Positions 1 to 8,057 of a stretch of 64,000 nucleotides of DNA are shown here, piece by piece. The translations under genes were made by a program, and so were the position numbers. Source of the DNA: Palsa-147 sp963771905 (GTDB lineage: Bacteria; Acidobacteriota; Terriglobia; Acidiferrales; UBA7541); NCBI GenBank assembly GCA_963771905.1, contig CAVYVI010000009.1, forward strand, positions 558,001-622,000, in the 5' to 3' direction. The notes beneath the pieces were generated by a model that was not told the origin of the DNA, did no database searches, and was given only the letters and a program-made list of their open reading frames with translations. Position 1 is the stretch's first letter. Every line of letters begins with the position of its first letter.

Positions 1-597
1 CGGCGCCCAAACCAAGTGATTGTCGATGCCGGCGGCGTCGGATATCTCGTGCAGATTCCACTTTCGACATTTGCACGCCTCGGTTCTCTCGAGTCCGAAG
101 TCACGCTGCTCATTCACACGCATCTGCGCGAGGATCAGTTGTCGTTGTACGGCTTTCTGACTGCGCGCGAAAAGCAATGCTTCGAATTGCTGCTCTCGGT
201 GACCGGCGTTGGCCCCACGCTCGCCCTGAAAATTCTCTCGGGAATGAAACTCGACGAGCTCCTTCCCGCAATCCGGCAGAGCGATTTGGCGCAGCTCGTG
301 CGGATTCCCGGCGTCGGCCGCAAGACGGCCGAGCGCATCGTCGTGGAATTGCGGGAGAAAGTTGCGGCGCTCGAGCCGGCTGAAGCCGGGAAGTCCGCGG
401 CACGCTCGCCGCTGGAATCGGATGTGGCGTCGGCGCTGCTCAATCTCGGCTACGATGGCCGAGCGATCGAGCGAACTCTCGAGCAACTCCGCAAGTCGGA
501 CGCGGCGAGCGATTTCAATACGTTTCTTCGCGCGGCGCTGCAGCAGCTCGGCGGGGCCGCCATGCAGAAGAGCGCGCGCGGCGCATCGAACGATTGA
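1..597 (+). CDS. ruvA: Holliday junction branch migration protein RuvA (5' truncated)
   Basis: DNA-binding subunit of the RuvAB branch-migration motor: it holds the four-way junction and loads RuvB. The frame is open from base 1 (RRPNQVIVDAGGVGYLV), so the usual N-terminal residues lie left of the window and the GTG at 16 is an internal Val codon. Both helix-hairpin-helix motifs are visible (SVTGVGPTLALKIL and IPGVGRKTAERIV), followed by a Pro/Ala/Glu linker and the C-terminal domain III that contacts RuvB (ALLNLGYDGRAIERTLEQL). ruvB follows 328 nt downstream on the same strand with one small gene between them. Confidence 0.95.
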   Translation, partial: RRPNQVIVDAGGVGYLVQIPLSTFARLGSLESEVTLLIHTHLREDQLSLYGFLTAREKQCFELLLSVTGVGPTLALKILSGMKLDELLPAIRQSDLAQLVRIPGVGRKTAERIVVELREKVAALEPAEAGKSAARSPLESDVASALLNLGYDGRAIERTLEQLRKSDAASDFNTFLRAALQQLGGAAMQKSARGASND

Positions 598-612
598 TGC
601 GCGGAGGCGATT

Positions 613-912
613 GTGATTCAGCTCGTTTGGGAATTCATCGTTCGGCCGAACGATATCCGGGAATTCGAGACTCATTATTCGAGCGACGGCACGTGGGCGG
701 AACTCTTTCGCAAAAGCCCGGGCTATCGCGGTACTGTCTTGTGGCGCGACGCCACCGCACGGTGTCACTACCTGGCCGTGGATTCGTGGGAGAGCGCCGC
801 GGCGCACGCCGAGATGGAGACGAAGTTCTACCGCGAATACGAGGAGCTTGATCGCGCCTGCATGGCTTTCACCGAGAGCGAGAAGAATCTTGGAGCGTTC
901 GAAGTCACCTGA
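613..912 (+). CDS. Small ABM-fold (antibiotic biosynthesis monooxygenase-like) protein
   Basis: A 99-residue protein starting with GTG at 613, with GGAGG at 603-607 as ribosome binding site. The pattern (VWEFIVRPNDIREFETHYSSDGTW..LFRKSPGYRGT.L..D......YLAVDSWES...) is that of the dimeric ferredoxin-like ABM family found as stand-alone proteins in many bacteria; the substrate is unknown. It lies between ruvA (15 nt gap) and ruvB (13 nt gap), so it is probably co-transcribed with them. A functional link to recombination is not implied by the fold. Confidence 0.75.
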   Translation: MIQLVWEFIVRPNDIREFETHYSSDGTWAELFRKSPGYRGTVLWRDATARCHYLAVDSWESAAAHAEMETKFYREYEELDRACMAFTESEKNLGAFEVT

Positions 913-925
913 GCAGGACTTGACG

Positions 926-1951
926 ATGAACGACACGCGACAACGGCTGGTTTCGGGGCGCCCGCTCGACGAAGATGCGCGGCTCGAAGCGAGCGTCCGT
1001 CCGAAGCGTTTGGAGGATTACATCGGCCAGACGCGCGTGAAGGAGAACCTCGCGATTGCCATCGAGGCGGCGCGTACCCGCGGCGAAGCGCTCGATCACG
1101 TTTTGCTGTATGGACCACCCGGGCTGGGCAAGACCACGCTCGCGCAGATTCTCGCCAATGAAATGAGTGTGGCGATCAAAGTGAGCTCCGGACCGCTTCT
1201 CGAGAAGAAGGGTGATCTCACCGCCGTTCTGACCTCACTCGATGCGCGCGATTTTCTGTTTCTCGACGAAATTCACCGGCTGCAGCCTTCACTCGAGGAA
1301 ATTCTCTATCCCGCGATGGAAGATTTTCGGATTGATTTGGTCATCGGGCAGGGACCGGGCGCGCGAGTCCATCCCTATCAGCTCAATCGATTCACGCTCG
1401 TCGGCGCGACGACGCGCGCGGGGCTGCTGATGGCGCCACTGCGTTCGCGCTTCGGGATCGTCCATCGGCTGGACTTCTACACGCCGGAAGACTTGTTCCG
1501 GATCGCCAGGCGCTCGGCGAATATTCTAGGCATCACCATGGACGACGCGGGCGCGGAAGAAATCGCGCGCCGCAGCCGCGGGACGCCGCGCGTCGCGAAT
1601 CGCCTTCTGCGCCGCGTTCGCGATTTCGCCGAAGTCCGCGCCGGCGGCCAGGTCACGCGCGATGTCGCGCGCGAAGCCCTCGCCATGCTTGGCGTCGATG
1701 AGCACGGCCTCGACGAAGTCGATCGCAATCTGCTTCTGACCATCATCAATAAATATTCGGGCGGCCCGGTGGGGCTGAATACCATTGCCGCTTCGATGAG
1801 CGAAGAAGAGGACGCGATTGAGGAGATGTACGAGCCGTATCTGATGCAGCTTGGATTGCTCGACCGCACGCAGCGCGGCCGCGTCGCCACGGCGCTGGCC
1901 TACAAACACTTCGGCATGGAAGAACCGCGCCGCCAGCCGCACTTATTCTGA
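926..1951 (+). CDS. ruvB: Holliday junction branch migration helicase RuvB
   Basis: AAA+ ATPase that pumps DNA through the RuvA-bound Holliday junction. At 341 residues it has normal family length. Walker A GPPGLGKT is at residues 63-70, Walker B is FLFLDEIHRL, sensor and arginine-finger region GATTRAGLLMAPLRSRFG, and the C-terminal winged helix follows (VDEHGLDEVDRNLL...). ATG at 926 is chosen because homologues begin just before the RP.RLEDYIGQ segment and AGGA lies at 915-918; the open frame extends 26 codons further upstream to 848 but overlaps the preceding gene. The 3' end overlaps the convergent hydrolase gene by 9 nt. Confidence 0.96.
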   Translation: MNDTRQRLVSGRPLDEDARLEASVRPKRLEDYIGQTRVKENLAIAIEAARTRGEALDHVLLYGPPGLGKTTLAQILANEMSVAIKVSSGPLLEKKGDLTAVLTSLDARDFLFLDEIHRLQPSLEEILYPAMEDFRIDLVIGQGPGARVHPYQLNRFTLVGATTRAGLLMAPLRSRFGIVHRLDFYTPEDLFRIARRSANILGITMDDAGAEEIARRSRGTPRVANRLLRRVRDFAEVRAGGQVTRDVAREALAMLGVDEHGLDEVDRNLLLTIINKYSGGPVGLNTIAASMSEEEDAIEEMYEPYLMQLGLLDRTQRGRVATALAYKHFGMEEPRRQPHLF

Positions 1952-3004
1952 AGCGAGACCTTCCTGGTCCGAGTATCTCGGATAGCTTTCCGGCGAGAAC
2001 TTGGCCGCGCGCGAATCCGCGTGATGCGCTTCCAGGAATTCGCCGATCATGCGTGAAATCCTGTCGTGGTCGAGAAACGCCGCGAAGTGGCTCCCGCTAG
2101 GCAACGGAACAAGCCGCGCACTGGGAATCCTGCGAGCCGCGAACTCCGCGTGCGCGAAAGGCACAACGTCGTCCGAGGTTCCGTGCAGGATGAGTGTTGG
2201 AACGCGAATTTTTTCGAGAGGATATGTTTCGATGGTGGGGAAGGCGGCGCCGTCGTTGATCATTCCGTCCCACCGCGCTCGCATCGGGACCGAAGTCGCG
2301 ATGAGTTTGGAAACTCCGTCGGCGGCGTCCGAATTTTTCAGAGCGCGGCGCTCGTCAAGCGAAAGCGCGTGGCGAAGAATCAATCCCGGATGCGCGCCGA
2401 AGAGATAGGCCATGAACCAACTCGCCAGATCCGAGCGGACGATCGCCCGAAAACGAGGCACCAGCATCGCTTCTCTAGGCAGGCTCAGCCGCTGCGTCAC
2501 CCCGGAGATCAGAATGACCGCGCGGCAACGCTCCGGATGGCGTAGAGCGAATTGCAGCGCGGGCAATCCTCCGGCGGAGATTCCAATCACCGCGGCGGTT
2601 TCGATCCGAAGCGCGTCGAGCAAATCCGCGAAGGCATCCGCTTGCTGCTCGGGCGTCTTACCCGCCGCGAGAGGCGTGCGTAAATAGCCGGGGCGCGAAA
2701 TCGGAAGGTACTCGTAACCCGCGATGCCGAGAAGCTCCGCCGCAGCTACGCCCTGGTCGTAGCCTCCGTTGATTCCATGCAAGATCAGAACTGCCGGGCC
2801 CTCGCCAATTCGCACGTATTCGATATCGGCGCGAGGCGTTCGCGCAATCCGGCTTCCCGCCGCGAGCCGCCTGAGCGCGATTCGATTCCAGCGTGCCGCG
2901 CGCCCCCACGCCGTGACTCCGAGGAGCCCGAGGAGAATCAGCGCCGCGATGCCGAAGAGTATCGCCATTCCCAAGAGTGCCGGCGCGAACATTAGAAATC
3001 GCAT
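1943..3004 (-). CDS. Membrane-anchored alpha/beta hydrolase
   Basis: A 353-residue alpha/beta-hydrolase-fold protein. A hydrophobic segment at residues about 7-33 looks like an N-terminal membrane anchor. Catalytic features: oxyanion region LHGINGG, nucleophile elbow GISAGG, probable acid in LILHGTSDDVVP, and histidine in GSHFAAF near the end. The family covers esterases, haloperoxidase-like and C-C hydrolases, so the substrate cannot be named. It is convergent with ruvB (9-nt overlap) and divergent from folK. Confidence 0.85.
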   Translation of the reverse strand: MRFLMFAPALLGMAILFGIAALILLGLLGVTAWGRAARWNRIALRRLAAGSRIARTPRADIEYVRIGEGPAVLILHGINGGYDQGVAAAELLGIAGYEYLPISRPGYLRTPLAAGKTPEQQADAFADLLDALRIETAAVIGISAGGLPALQFALRHPERCRAVILISGVTQRLSLPREAMLVPRFRAIVRSDLASWFMAYLFGAHPGLILRHALSLDERRALKNSDAADGVSKLIATSVPMRARWDGMINDGAAFPTIETYPLEKIRVPTLILHGTSDDVVPFAHAEFAARRIPSARLVPLPSGSHFAAFLDHDRISRMIGEFLEAHHADSRAAKFSPESYPRYSDQEGLASE

Positions 3005-3073
3005 TTCGCGCGCAAGCTACACTATCATCAATCGATTAGAGTCGGCAGACGCGGATTGGGTTCGCCAAAGTTA

Positions 3074-3559
3074 ATGGAAACGGCTTATTTATCGCTCGGC
3101 TCAAACATGGGCGACCGCGAAGCGAACCTGGCGCGCGCGGTCGAGGAGCTTCGCCGGCGCGGCGTGCACATTCTGCGCCAATCCTCGTTATACGAAACCG
3201 AGCCCCTCGAAATTCGGCAGCAGGCGTGGTTCTTGAACTATGTCGTCGAAATCGAAACCACCGCAACGCCCAGCGAATTACTCGCCATGCTTCTCGAAAT
3301 CGAACGCGAGATGGGCCGACTCCGCGGAACCAAGTACGGGCCCCGGCTCATCGACATGGATATTCTTCTGTATGGCGCGACAGTCGTTGATACACCAGAG
3401 CTCACCGTTCCACATCCGAAGATGACCGAGCGGCGATTCGTGCTTGTGCCGCTGAATGAACTCGCGTCAGATATTCGGCATCCAGTTTTGCGCAAGACAA
3501 TTGCCGAGCTTCTTGCGGAGACCCCGGATCAGAGCCAGGTCCGAGTATGGCGGCCCTGA
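3074..3559 (+). CDS. folK: 2-amino-4-hydroxy-6-hydroxymethyldihydropteridine diphosphokinase
   Basis: HPPK transfers pyrophosphate from ATP to 6-hydroxymethyl-7,8-dihydropterin in folate synthesis. The 161-residue protein begins METAYLSLGSNMGD, the standard N-terminus, and carries the signature GPRLIDMDILLYG and the C-terminal HPKMTERRFVLVPL segment. ATG at 3074 is preferred over an in-frame TTG at 3056 because homologues start at this methionine. No other folate gene is adjacent here. It ends 30 nt from the convergent DUF6569 gene. Confidence 0.95.
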   Translation: METAYLSLGSNMGDREANLARAVEELRRRGVHILRQSSLYETEPLEIRQQAWFLNYVVEIETTATPSELLAMLLEIEREMGRLRGTKYGPRLIDMDILLYGATVVDTPELTVPHPKMTERRFVLVPLNELASDIRHPVLRKTIAELLAETPDQSQVRVWRP

Positions 3560-3589
3560 TGCGTGCCGCCACGCGCCAAGCCTGTTCCT

Positions 3590-4789
3590 TCAATTGCTGC
3601 GTAGAACTTTCATCCAGTGCAGCATAAGCGGCTCGGGCGAGAGAGACTCGAGCTCGATTTCGGCATACGGTCCCTCGGTTCTCTCGCGCCAGATGTAGAC
3701 GCCCGGATCGGATTCGTCTCGTTCGTGGCCTTTCGTGCGTTCGAGAAATCCGCGCGCATCGTCGAGCGAGGCCTTCTCGATCAATGCCGGCCGCGCCAGA
3801 GCTTCGACGGCATAACTGCGCACGAGCTTCGGCCAATATTGCCGGAATAGGCCCGGCGACGCAAAAGCATCGCTCCACGCGACCTCCCCACCGTACGCCA
3901 CCACGACGCCGATGACGCCTTCGCCCTTCATTCCAGCCGTCGCGTCCGCGAACCGCCCCTCGATTTCGCGTGCAAAAGTTTCCACTGGCTCGCGAATTGC
4001 CGGCGACTGATAGATTTTCTGGTACGACTGCGTTGGCGCGCCGTTCGCGATCACGCGCGAGATGGAATTGGCGGAGAGTTGAGGCGCCGGCGCTGCAGGC
4101 GGTGATGATCCAGGTGCCGATGGCTCGACCTCGACCATGGCGGACGCCGACGCCGTAGATCCTACACGAACCGCGTCCCAAACGCCGCTCTGGTCCGCAT
4201 CGACAGCAGCTTTTTCCCGCACGCTCGGATGTACCATCAGATTTCCCGCTGCAAATTTTGTCGTGGGGCCCGTCCACCGCCCGTGCTCGACGCAAAAAAC
4301 ATCGAGCGGCAGCGGCTCACCGCCCGCCGGCACGATGCGGTCCTTTCCCACAATACGATCCTGATTGCCGCCCGAAACGACTTCTCCGGCGAGAAGCAGA
4401 ACCGGCCGTTTGCCGCGATTGATCAAGACAAGCTGATTCACCGACGCACCGTACGACCGCTCTTGATAGGGCGGGGGATTGTCGCTGCGCGAGCGCCGCA
4501 GAATTTCGCTGCCATGCTCGGTGACCAGCACGTCGCCGGAGGCAAGAGCTTCATCGAGGGTTTCAAAGCCGGTCGCATCCGCGTTCGTCTTCGAAAGAAT
4601 GGGGAACACGGTCATGTTTTTGTAGCGCACGGGTTCGCCGAGGCGCCATGAGTCCGGCCCGCCCGCCGCGGTCTTCATGGGGCTGTTCGCAGGCGCGCTG
4701 TGAAAATTTGCGAACGATGCGGGCGCGCCAAGGATCCCGGCGGCCGCGACACTTGCCCATAGCCGCTTGAACTTCTTCATAAGCTTCAT
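3590..4789 (-). CDS. Secreted DUF6569 (ARPP-1 type) domain protein
   Basis: A 399-residue protein with an apparent signal peptide (MKLMKKFKRLWASVAAAGILGAPASFA). The central block (MTVFPIL, DEALASG, LVLINRGKRPVLLLAGEVVSGGNQ, DRIVPAGGEPLPLDVFCVE) matches what I recall of the ARPP-1/DUF6569 family, whose biochemical role is unknown. A Pro/Ala/Ser linker lies near residues 225-240. Start at 4789 is supported by GGGGAGGT just upstream. Family assignment is from memory of the motif; secretion is inferred from the N-terminus. Confidence 0.7.
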   Translation of the reverse strand: MKLMKKFKRLWASVAAAGILGAPASFANFHSAPANSPMKTAAGGPDSWRLGEPVRYKNMTVFPILSKTNADATGFETLDEALASGDVLVTEHGSEILRRSRSDNPPPYQERSYGASVNQLVLINRGKRPVLLLAGEVVSGGNQDRIVGKDRIVPAGGEPLPLDVFCVEHGRWTGPTTKFAAGNLMVHPSVREKAAVDADQSGVWDAVRVGSTASASAMVEVEPSAPGSSPPAAPAPQLSANSISRVIANGAPTQSYQKIYQSPAIREPVETFAREIEGRFADATAGMKGEGVIGVVVAYGGEVAWSDAFASPGLFRQYWPKLVRSYAVEALARPALIEKASLDDARGFLERTKGHERDESDPGVYIWRERTEGPYAEIELESLSPEPLMLHWMKVLRSN

Positions 4790-5024
4790 AGGGACCTCCC
4801 CGTTCTGCCTGCAATACGTGCTGACGTGCTCGCGTATACGCGGCCTTCACATTGGAGAACGCGGGCCACTGGATTTCTTGCGCGGTTTCTTTCGGGCGAA
4901 GGCGGATTTCGGTGGGCTATCGAATCAAGCCTCGATCAGAGGTCGGGTGAGATTACGTGAGGTTGTGTGACTTGACGGAGGATTTCGTTGAGGGCCATGG
5001 TCCGCTGGTGCGGGTGAAACATTG

Positions 5025-5696
5025 CTACCACTCGTGCTCTTCGTCCTTCTTTGTCTTCTTGCGTCGCTCTTCTTCTTCCTGGCGCTCGTATTCGGCGACT
5101 TCTTCCTCGGTCATCTGGTAGTCGCGGCGGGAAGAAAACATCGCTGATGCGGAAGCGTCGTCAGCTTTCTTTCGGAATCGGTCACCGTGGGTGGTATCGA
5201 ACCGCGATCCACGCGTCGGGCGCGGCAGAGCGCCCGCTTCGATGAGCAGGTCGCTCACCTTCTCGAAAAAGTCGTGCAGATGATAGGGCCGGATCGCGTA
5301 GGGAAGCTCTTCGCGTTCTAGGTGCGGCAGAACTTCTGGTGCTGCGTCTGCCGGCACGATGAAGAGCACGCGCAGCCGTCTTTTCCTCACACTGGCGATA
5401 TCCGCGGCGCTTTTCTTCGCGGAGGTCCGAATGGTTCGCTGCGCTTCGGCCGCGACGGTAATCCCCTCGGCGTGCGCCAGATCTCGCAGAATGCCGAAAA
5501 TTTCTTCGTGGGGAAGCGCGAGCTCGATGTTGACGATGGCCAGATTCCAGGCGCCGCTGGACAAATGCTCCAGAAGCTGGCGAGAATCCGTGACGAATTG
5601 CACGCGCCATCCTTCGGAGCCGAGCAGGTGATGCAGCGCCTGCTGGCTCACGAGGTCGGCGTCAAGAATCAAGATCCCGATTTCGCTTACGCCCAT
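5025..5696 (-). CDS. Degenerate response-regulator receiver-like protein
   Basis: 223 residues. The N-terminal half has the alternating pattern of a CheY-like domain (IGILILDADLVSQQALHHLLGSEGWRVQFV), but the position expected for the phospho-acceptor Asp reads NLAIVNIELA, so Asn replaces Asp and canonical phosphorylation is unlikely. A second alpha/beta stretch follows (LRVLFIVPADAAPEVLPHLERE), then a highly charged tail (residues about 195-223) rich in Glu/Lys/Arg, probably helical. No output DNA-binding domain is visible. It is divergent from the radical SAM gene. The function is not recognised. Confidence 0.6.
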   Translation of the reverse strand: MGVSEIGILILDADLVSQQALHHLLGSEGWRVQFVTDSRQLLEHLSSGAWNLAIVNIELALPHEEIFGILRDLAHAEGITVAAEAQRTIRTSAKKSAADIASVRKRRLRVLFIVPADAAPEVLPHLEREELPYAIRPYHLHDFFEKVSDLLIEAGALPRPTRGSRFDTTHGDRFRKKADDASASAMFSSRRDYQMTEEEVAEYERQEEEERRKKTKKDEEHEW

Positions 5697-5858
5697 GCTG
5701 GTTCGGCCCGTGCGAACGGAGTCCAGTATAGAAGGGCGGTTCCGGGTCGCCTCATTTTTCGTCGTCGCGCGTCTCTATTCGCCAACTGTGCGAGCAGTCA
5801 GTGGGATATTCGGCAAGAATCGTCCTTCCGCACAGGCGAAAATAAAGCGAAATGGTTG

Positions 5859-5888
5859 TTGACAAGGCGAACAAAAGGCGAATATAGT
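5859..5888 (+). promoter_or_regulatory. Promoter of the radical SAM gene, with direct repeats
   Basis: TTGACA at 5859-5864 and TATAGT at 5883-5888 with an 18-nt spacer give a near-consensus sigma-70 promoter about 25 nt upstream of the ATG at 5913. GCGAA occurs at 5836, 5847, 5867 and 5878, i.e. two pairs each 11 nt apart. The pair inside the spacer reads GAAC-N7-GAAT (5869-5883). Direct repeats with this 11-nt period resemble LexA boxes of the GTTC-N7-GTTC type; LexA control is inference. Confidence 0.6.
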
Positions 5889-5912
5889 CCTTCCCGTGCG
5901 GCGAGGCTATCG

Positions 5913-7067
5913 ATGGCCACTCTACCAACTCTTCCGGCGGTACCGGATTCCCACCGGATTCGGAAATCCCGCTCGAAGCAGACCAGTCTCTCCTTGTTCC
6001 CCACAGCCGCTTGCCACGGCCGCCCGAATGCTGGCAGCGCGACTTCTACGCCCACTCCGGTGCCTGACCGGAGTTCGAAGCCCGCTGCCGAACTGGTCGG
6101 CATCGCACGCCTCGCCGCTTCCTCCCCCTGCGCGGACGCCAAGCGCGGGACGGAATATTTTCTTCTGCCTGTCCGTTCAATCCTGAATCACTGCGATTCA
6201 GACCGTGTTCCGTTCAATTGGACGATCAATCCCTATCGCGGCTGCGAATTCGGCTGCCAGTATTGTTATGCGCGCTATACGCATGAGTTCATGGAGCTCG
6301 ATGGCGGCGAATTTGAGAAAAAGATTTACGCGAAACAGAATGCGGGCGCGCTCGTCGCGCGCGAGTTGGACAATCCGAGAATGCGGGGCGAGCATATTGC
6401 CATTGGAACCGCAACCGATCCGTACCAGCCCGCCGAGCGGGAATTCGGTGCGACGCGGGCGATTCTCGAGCGCATGGCGGAACGCACGGGCTTGAGTGTT
6501 TCGATTACCACGAAATCGAATCAAGTGCTGCGCGATCTCGACTTGCTTAAAAAAATAGCCGAGCGGTCTTCTCTCGCCATCAATCTTTCGGTGACCACTT
6601 TGCGCACGCGTCTCGCCCGCCTGCTCGAGCCGCGCGCGCCGCGTCCGGATTTGCGGCTCGAGGCGATCAAGAAGCTGCGCGAAGCTGGAATCCCCGCGGG
6701 CGTTTTCGTCATGCCGGTGCTTCCCGGAATCAACGATCGCGAGGGTGACCTCGATGCTCTCGCGCGCGCCGCGCGCGACGTCGACTCGCTCTGGTTCACG
6801 GGCAATGTTCTCTTTCTGATGCCCTCGGCGCAAAAGCAATTCCTGCCGTTCATTCAGGAGAAATTTCCGCGGCTCGCGCGCCAGTACCAGGAATGGTACG
6901 TACGCCGCGGCGGCGCGCCGCAGGAGTATCGCCGCGAAATGTCGAAACGCTTCGAGGAATTGCGGCGGAAGTACTCGCTCGGCCTTCGCCCGACGTCGCC
7001 ATCGCTGATTCCGTGCGCGCCGCCGCAAATGAACCTGGGATTGTCACTGGCGCCCTGCGCAACCTGA
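5913..7067 (+). CDS. PA0069-family radical SAM protein (COG1533, SplB-related)
   Basis: 384 residues from ATG 5913. The 4Fe-4S motif is CEFGCQYCYAR (CX3CX2C), preceded by SDRVPFNWTINPYRGCE, the family hallmark; GTATDPYQPAE, LSVSITTKSNQVLRDLDLL and GVFVMPVLPGIND complete the radical SAM half-barrel. The family is related to spore photoproduct lyase; its substrate is unproven. The frame is open back to 5322, but that part runs antisense to the receiver-like gene and lies upstream of the promoter, so it is excluded. The first ~75 residues are low in conserved pattern. Confidence 0.85.
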   Translation: MATLPTLPAVPDSHRIRKSRSKQTSLSLFPTAACHGRPNAGSATSTPTPVPDRSSKPAAELVGIARLAASSPCADAKRGTEYFLLPVRSILNHCDSDRVPFNWTINPYRGCEFGCQYCYARYTHEFMELDGGEFEKKIYAKQNAGALVARELDNPRMRGEHIAIGTATDPYQPAEREFGATRAILERMAERTGLSVSITTKSNQVLRDLDLLKKIAERSSLAINLSVTTLRTRLARLLEPRAPRPDLRLEAIKKLREAGIPAGVFVMPVLPGINDREGDLDALARAARDVDSLWFTGNVLFLMPSAQKQFLPFIQEKFPRLARQYQEWYVRRGGAPQEYRREMSKRFEELRRKYSLGLRPTSPSLIPCAPPQMNLGLSLAPCAT

Positions 7068-7114
7068 TACGAAGGACGCAGGAGAAATTCTTGGGCGCTT
7101 GGGAGGTGGAAACA

Positions 7115-7537
7115 ATGCAACTGAAATCCGTCAGCGCGCTGATTCTGCTGATTGCCGGATTGGCTCTGGTCGCGTTTGAGATCAGCATCTACGGACCCGC
7201 GCCCGCGGAAGCCGCGCCGCAAGCTCAGCCGCAACCCCGGCCGCAAGCGGAGCCGGCGAATCGCGTCCCTCCGCGCACGTCGCCCGCCCATCCCGTTCCG
7301 CGCTACGGCACGATGATGCGCGACGTCTCGGGCTGCGTTTCCGGGGTGCGAGGGAACTGCGCGCGCAAGAAATCGAGGAAGGCGCGAGAGCGCGGCCGGC
7401 CATTCGTCTCGTACTTCGCGACGCGCAGCAAAAATGCCAGCACGCGAAAAGCCTCTGAATCCCTGAGCCCGCCGAAGCCTGTATTTTGTGTCTCGGCCTT
7501 CTTGACGTCCTGCAAGAACGCCCCAATCTTTTCGTAG
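7115..7537 (+). CDS. Possible small membrane-anchored protein (doubtful 3' part)
   Basis: ATG at 7115 has an excellent Shine-Dalgarno (GGGAGGTGG, 7101-7109). The product begins MQLKSVSALILLIAGLALVAF, a clear membrane or signal segment, followed by an Ala/Pro/Gln-rich stretch to about residue 60. The frame then runs 235 nt antisense into the convergent zinc-ribbon gene before stopping at 7537, giving 140 residues. The N-terminal part looks genuine; the antisense part may be real overlap or may follow loss of a stop codon. No family recognised. Confidence 0.4.
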   Translation: MQLKSVSALILLIAGLALVAFEISIYGPAPAEAAPQAQPQPRPQAEPANRVPPRTSPAHPVPRYGTMMRDVSGCVSGVRGNCARKKSRKARERGRPFVSYFATRSKNASTRKASESLSPPKPVFCVSAFLTSCKNAPIFS

Positions 7538-7944
7538 ACGGAACGCGCGAGCGGCGCATCCGGCGACCGCTCGTAGTACAGACCGGTTCCGAGCGTGCGA
7601 AACATTTCCGCAAGCGCCGCGAGCGCTTCAATTGCACCCGAATCGTCCAGCGCGGGTGTCTCCATGGCTGCTTTCAGGATCGTGTACGCAAGTCCCGAAA
7701 TCAGCGGCCGGCGCTCGTGAATGAGATCCGCCGGAATCGCGAGTTCTGGATAGGGCACTTCACCCGGCGCAATCGGCTTGCGGTGCTCGCGCTCCCATCG
7801 TCGCGCAGCAACGAGATGCGTGCAGTCGGAGGGGCAATCAATGGTCACCTCCCGTTTTTCGCCGCAACAGATCGCGCAAATCATCTCGCCCTTGGCGGGA
7901 CAATAGCGCTTCGCTTTTCGCGTCTCACATAGCGGGCAGATCAT
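7303..7944 (-). CDS. Zinc-ribbon protein of unknown function
   Basis: 213 residues. The N-terminus packs paired cysteines (MICPLCETRKAKRYC, GEMICAICCGEK, CPSDCTHL), suggesting one or two zinc-binding knuckles, and the remainder is predicted helical (GAIEALAALAEMFRTLGTGLYYE, SRAFLDFLRAQFP). It is a soluble single-copy protein with no catalytic motif that I recognise. It is convergent with the small ORF at 7115 and lies 113 nt from the kinase-like gene. Confidence 0.75.
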   Translation of the reverse strand: MICPLCETRKAKRYCPAKGEMICAICCGEKREVTIDCPSDCTHLVAARRWEREHRKPIAPGEVPYPELAIPADLIHERRPLISGLAYTILKAAMETPALDDSGAIEALAALAEMFRTLGTGLYYERSPDAPLARSVYEKIGAFLQDVKKAETQNTGFGGLRDSEAFRVLAFLLRVAKYETNGRPRSRAFLDFLRAQFPRTPETQPETSRIIVP

Positions 7945-8057
7945 TGCATTCCTTCTCGGAGCATTCCTTTACGAGAAATCCGCATCCTGACAAACGTATG
8001 CGATTGTGCGCCGCCCGGCAAGGTCTGCGAGTCTGTGGTGTGTGCCGTCAAATCGCG

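Noticed and set aside
5322..5912. Open frame in front of the radical SAM gene, giving a 581-residue product
   Set aside because: It lies antisense to the receiver-like gene and upstream of the predicted promoter, and shows no family pattern.
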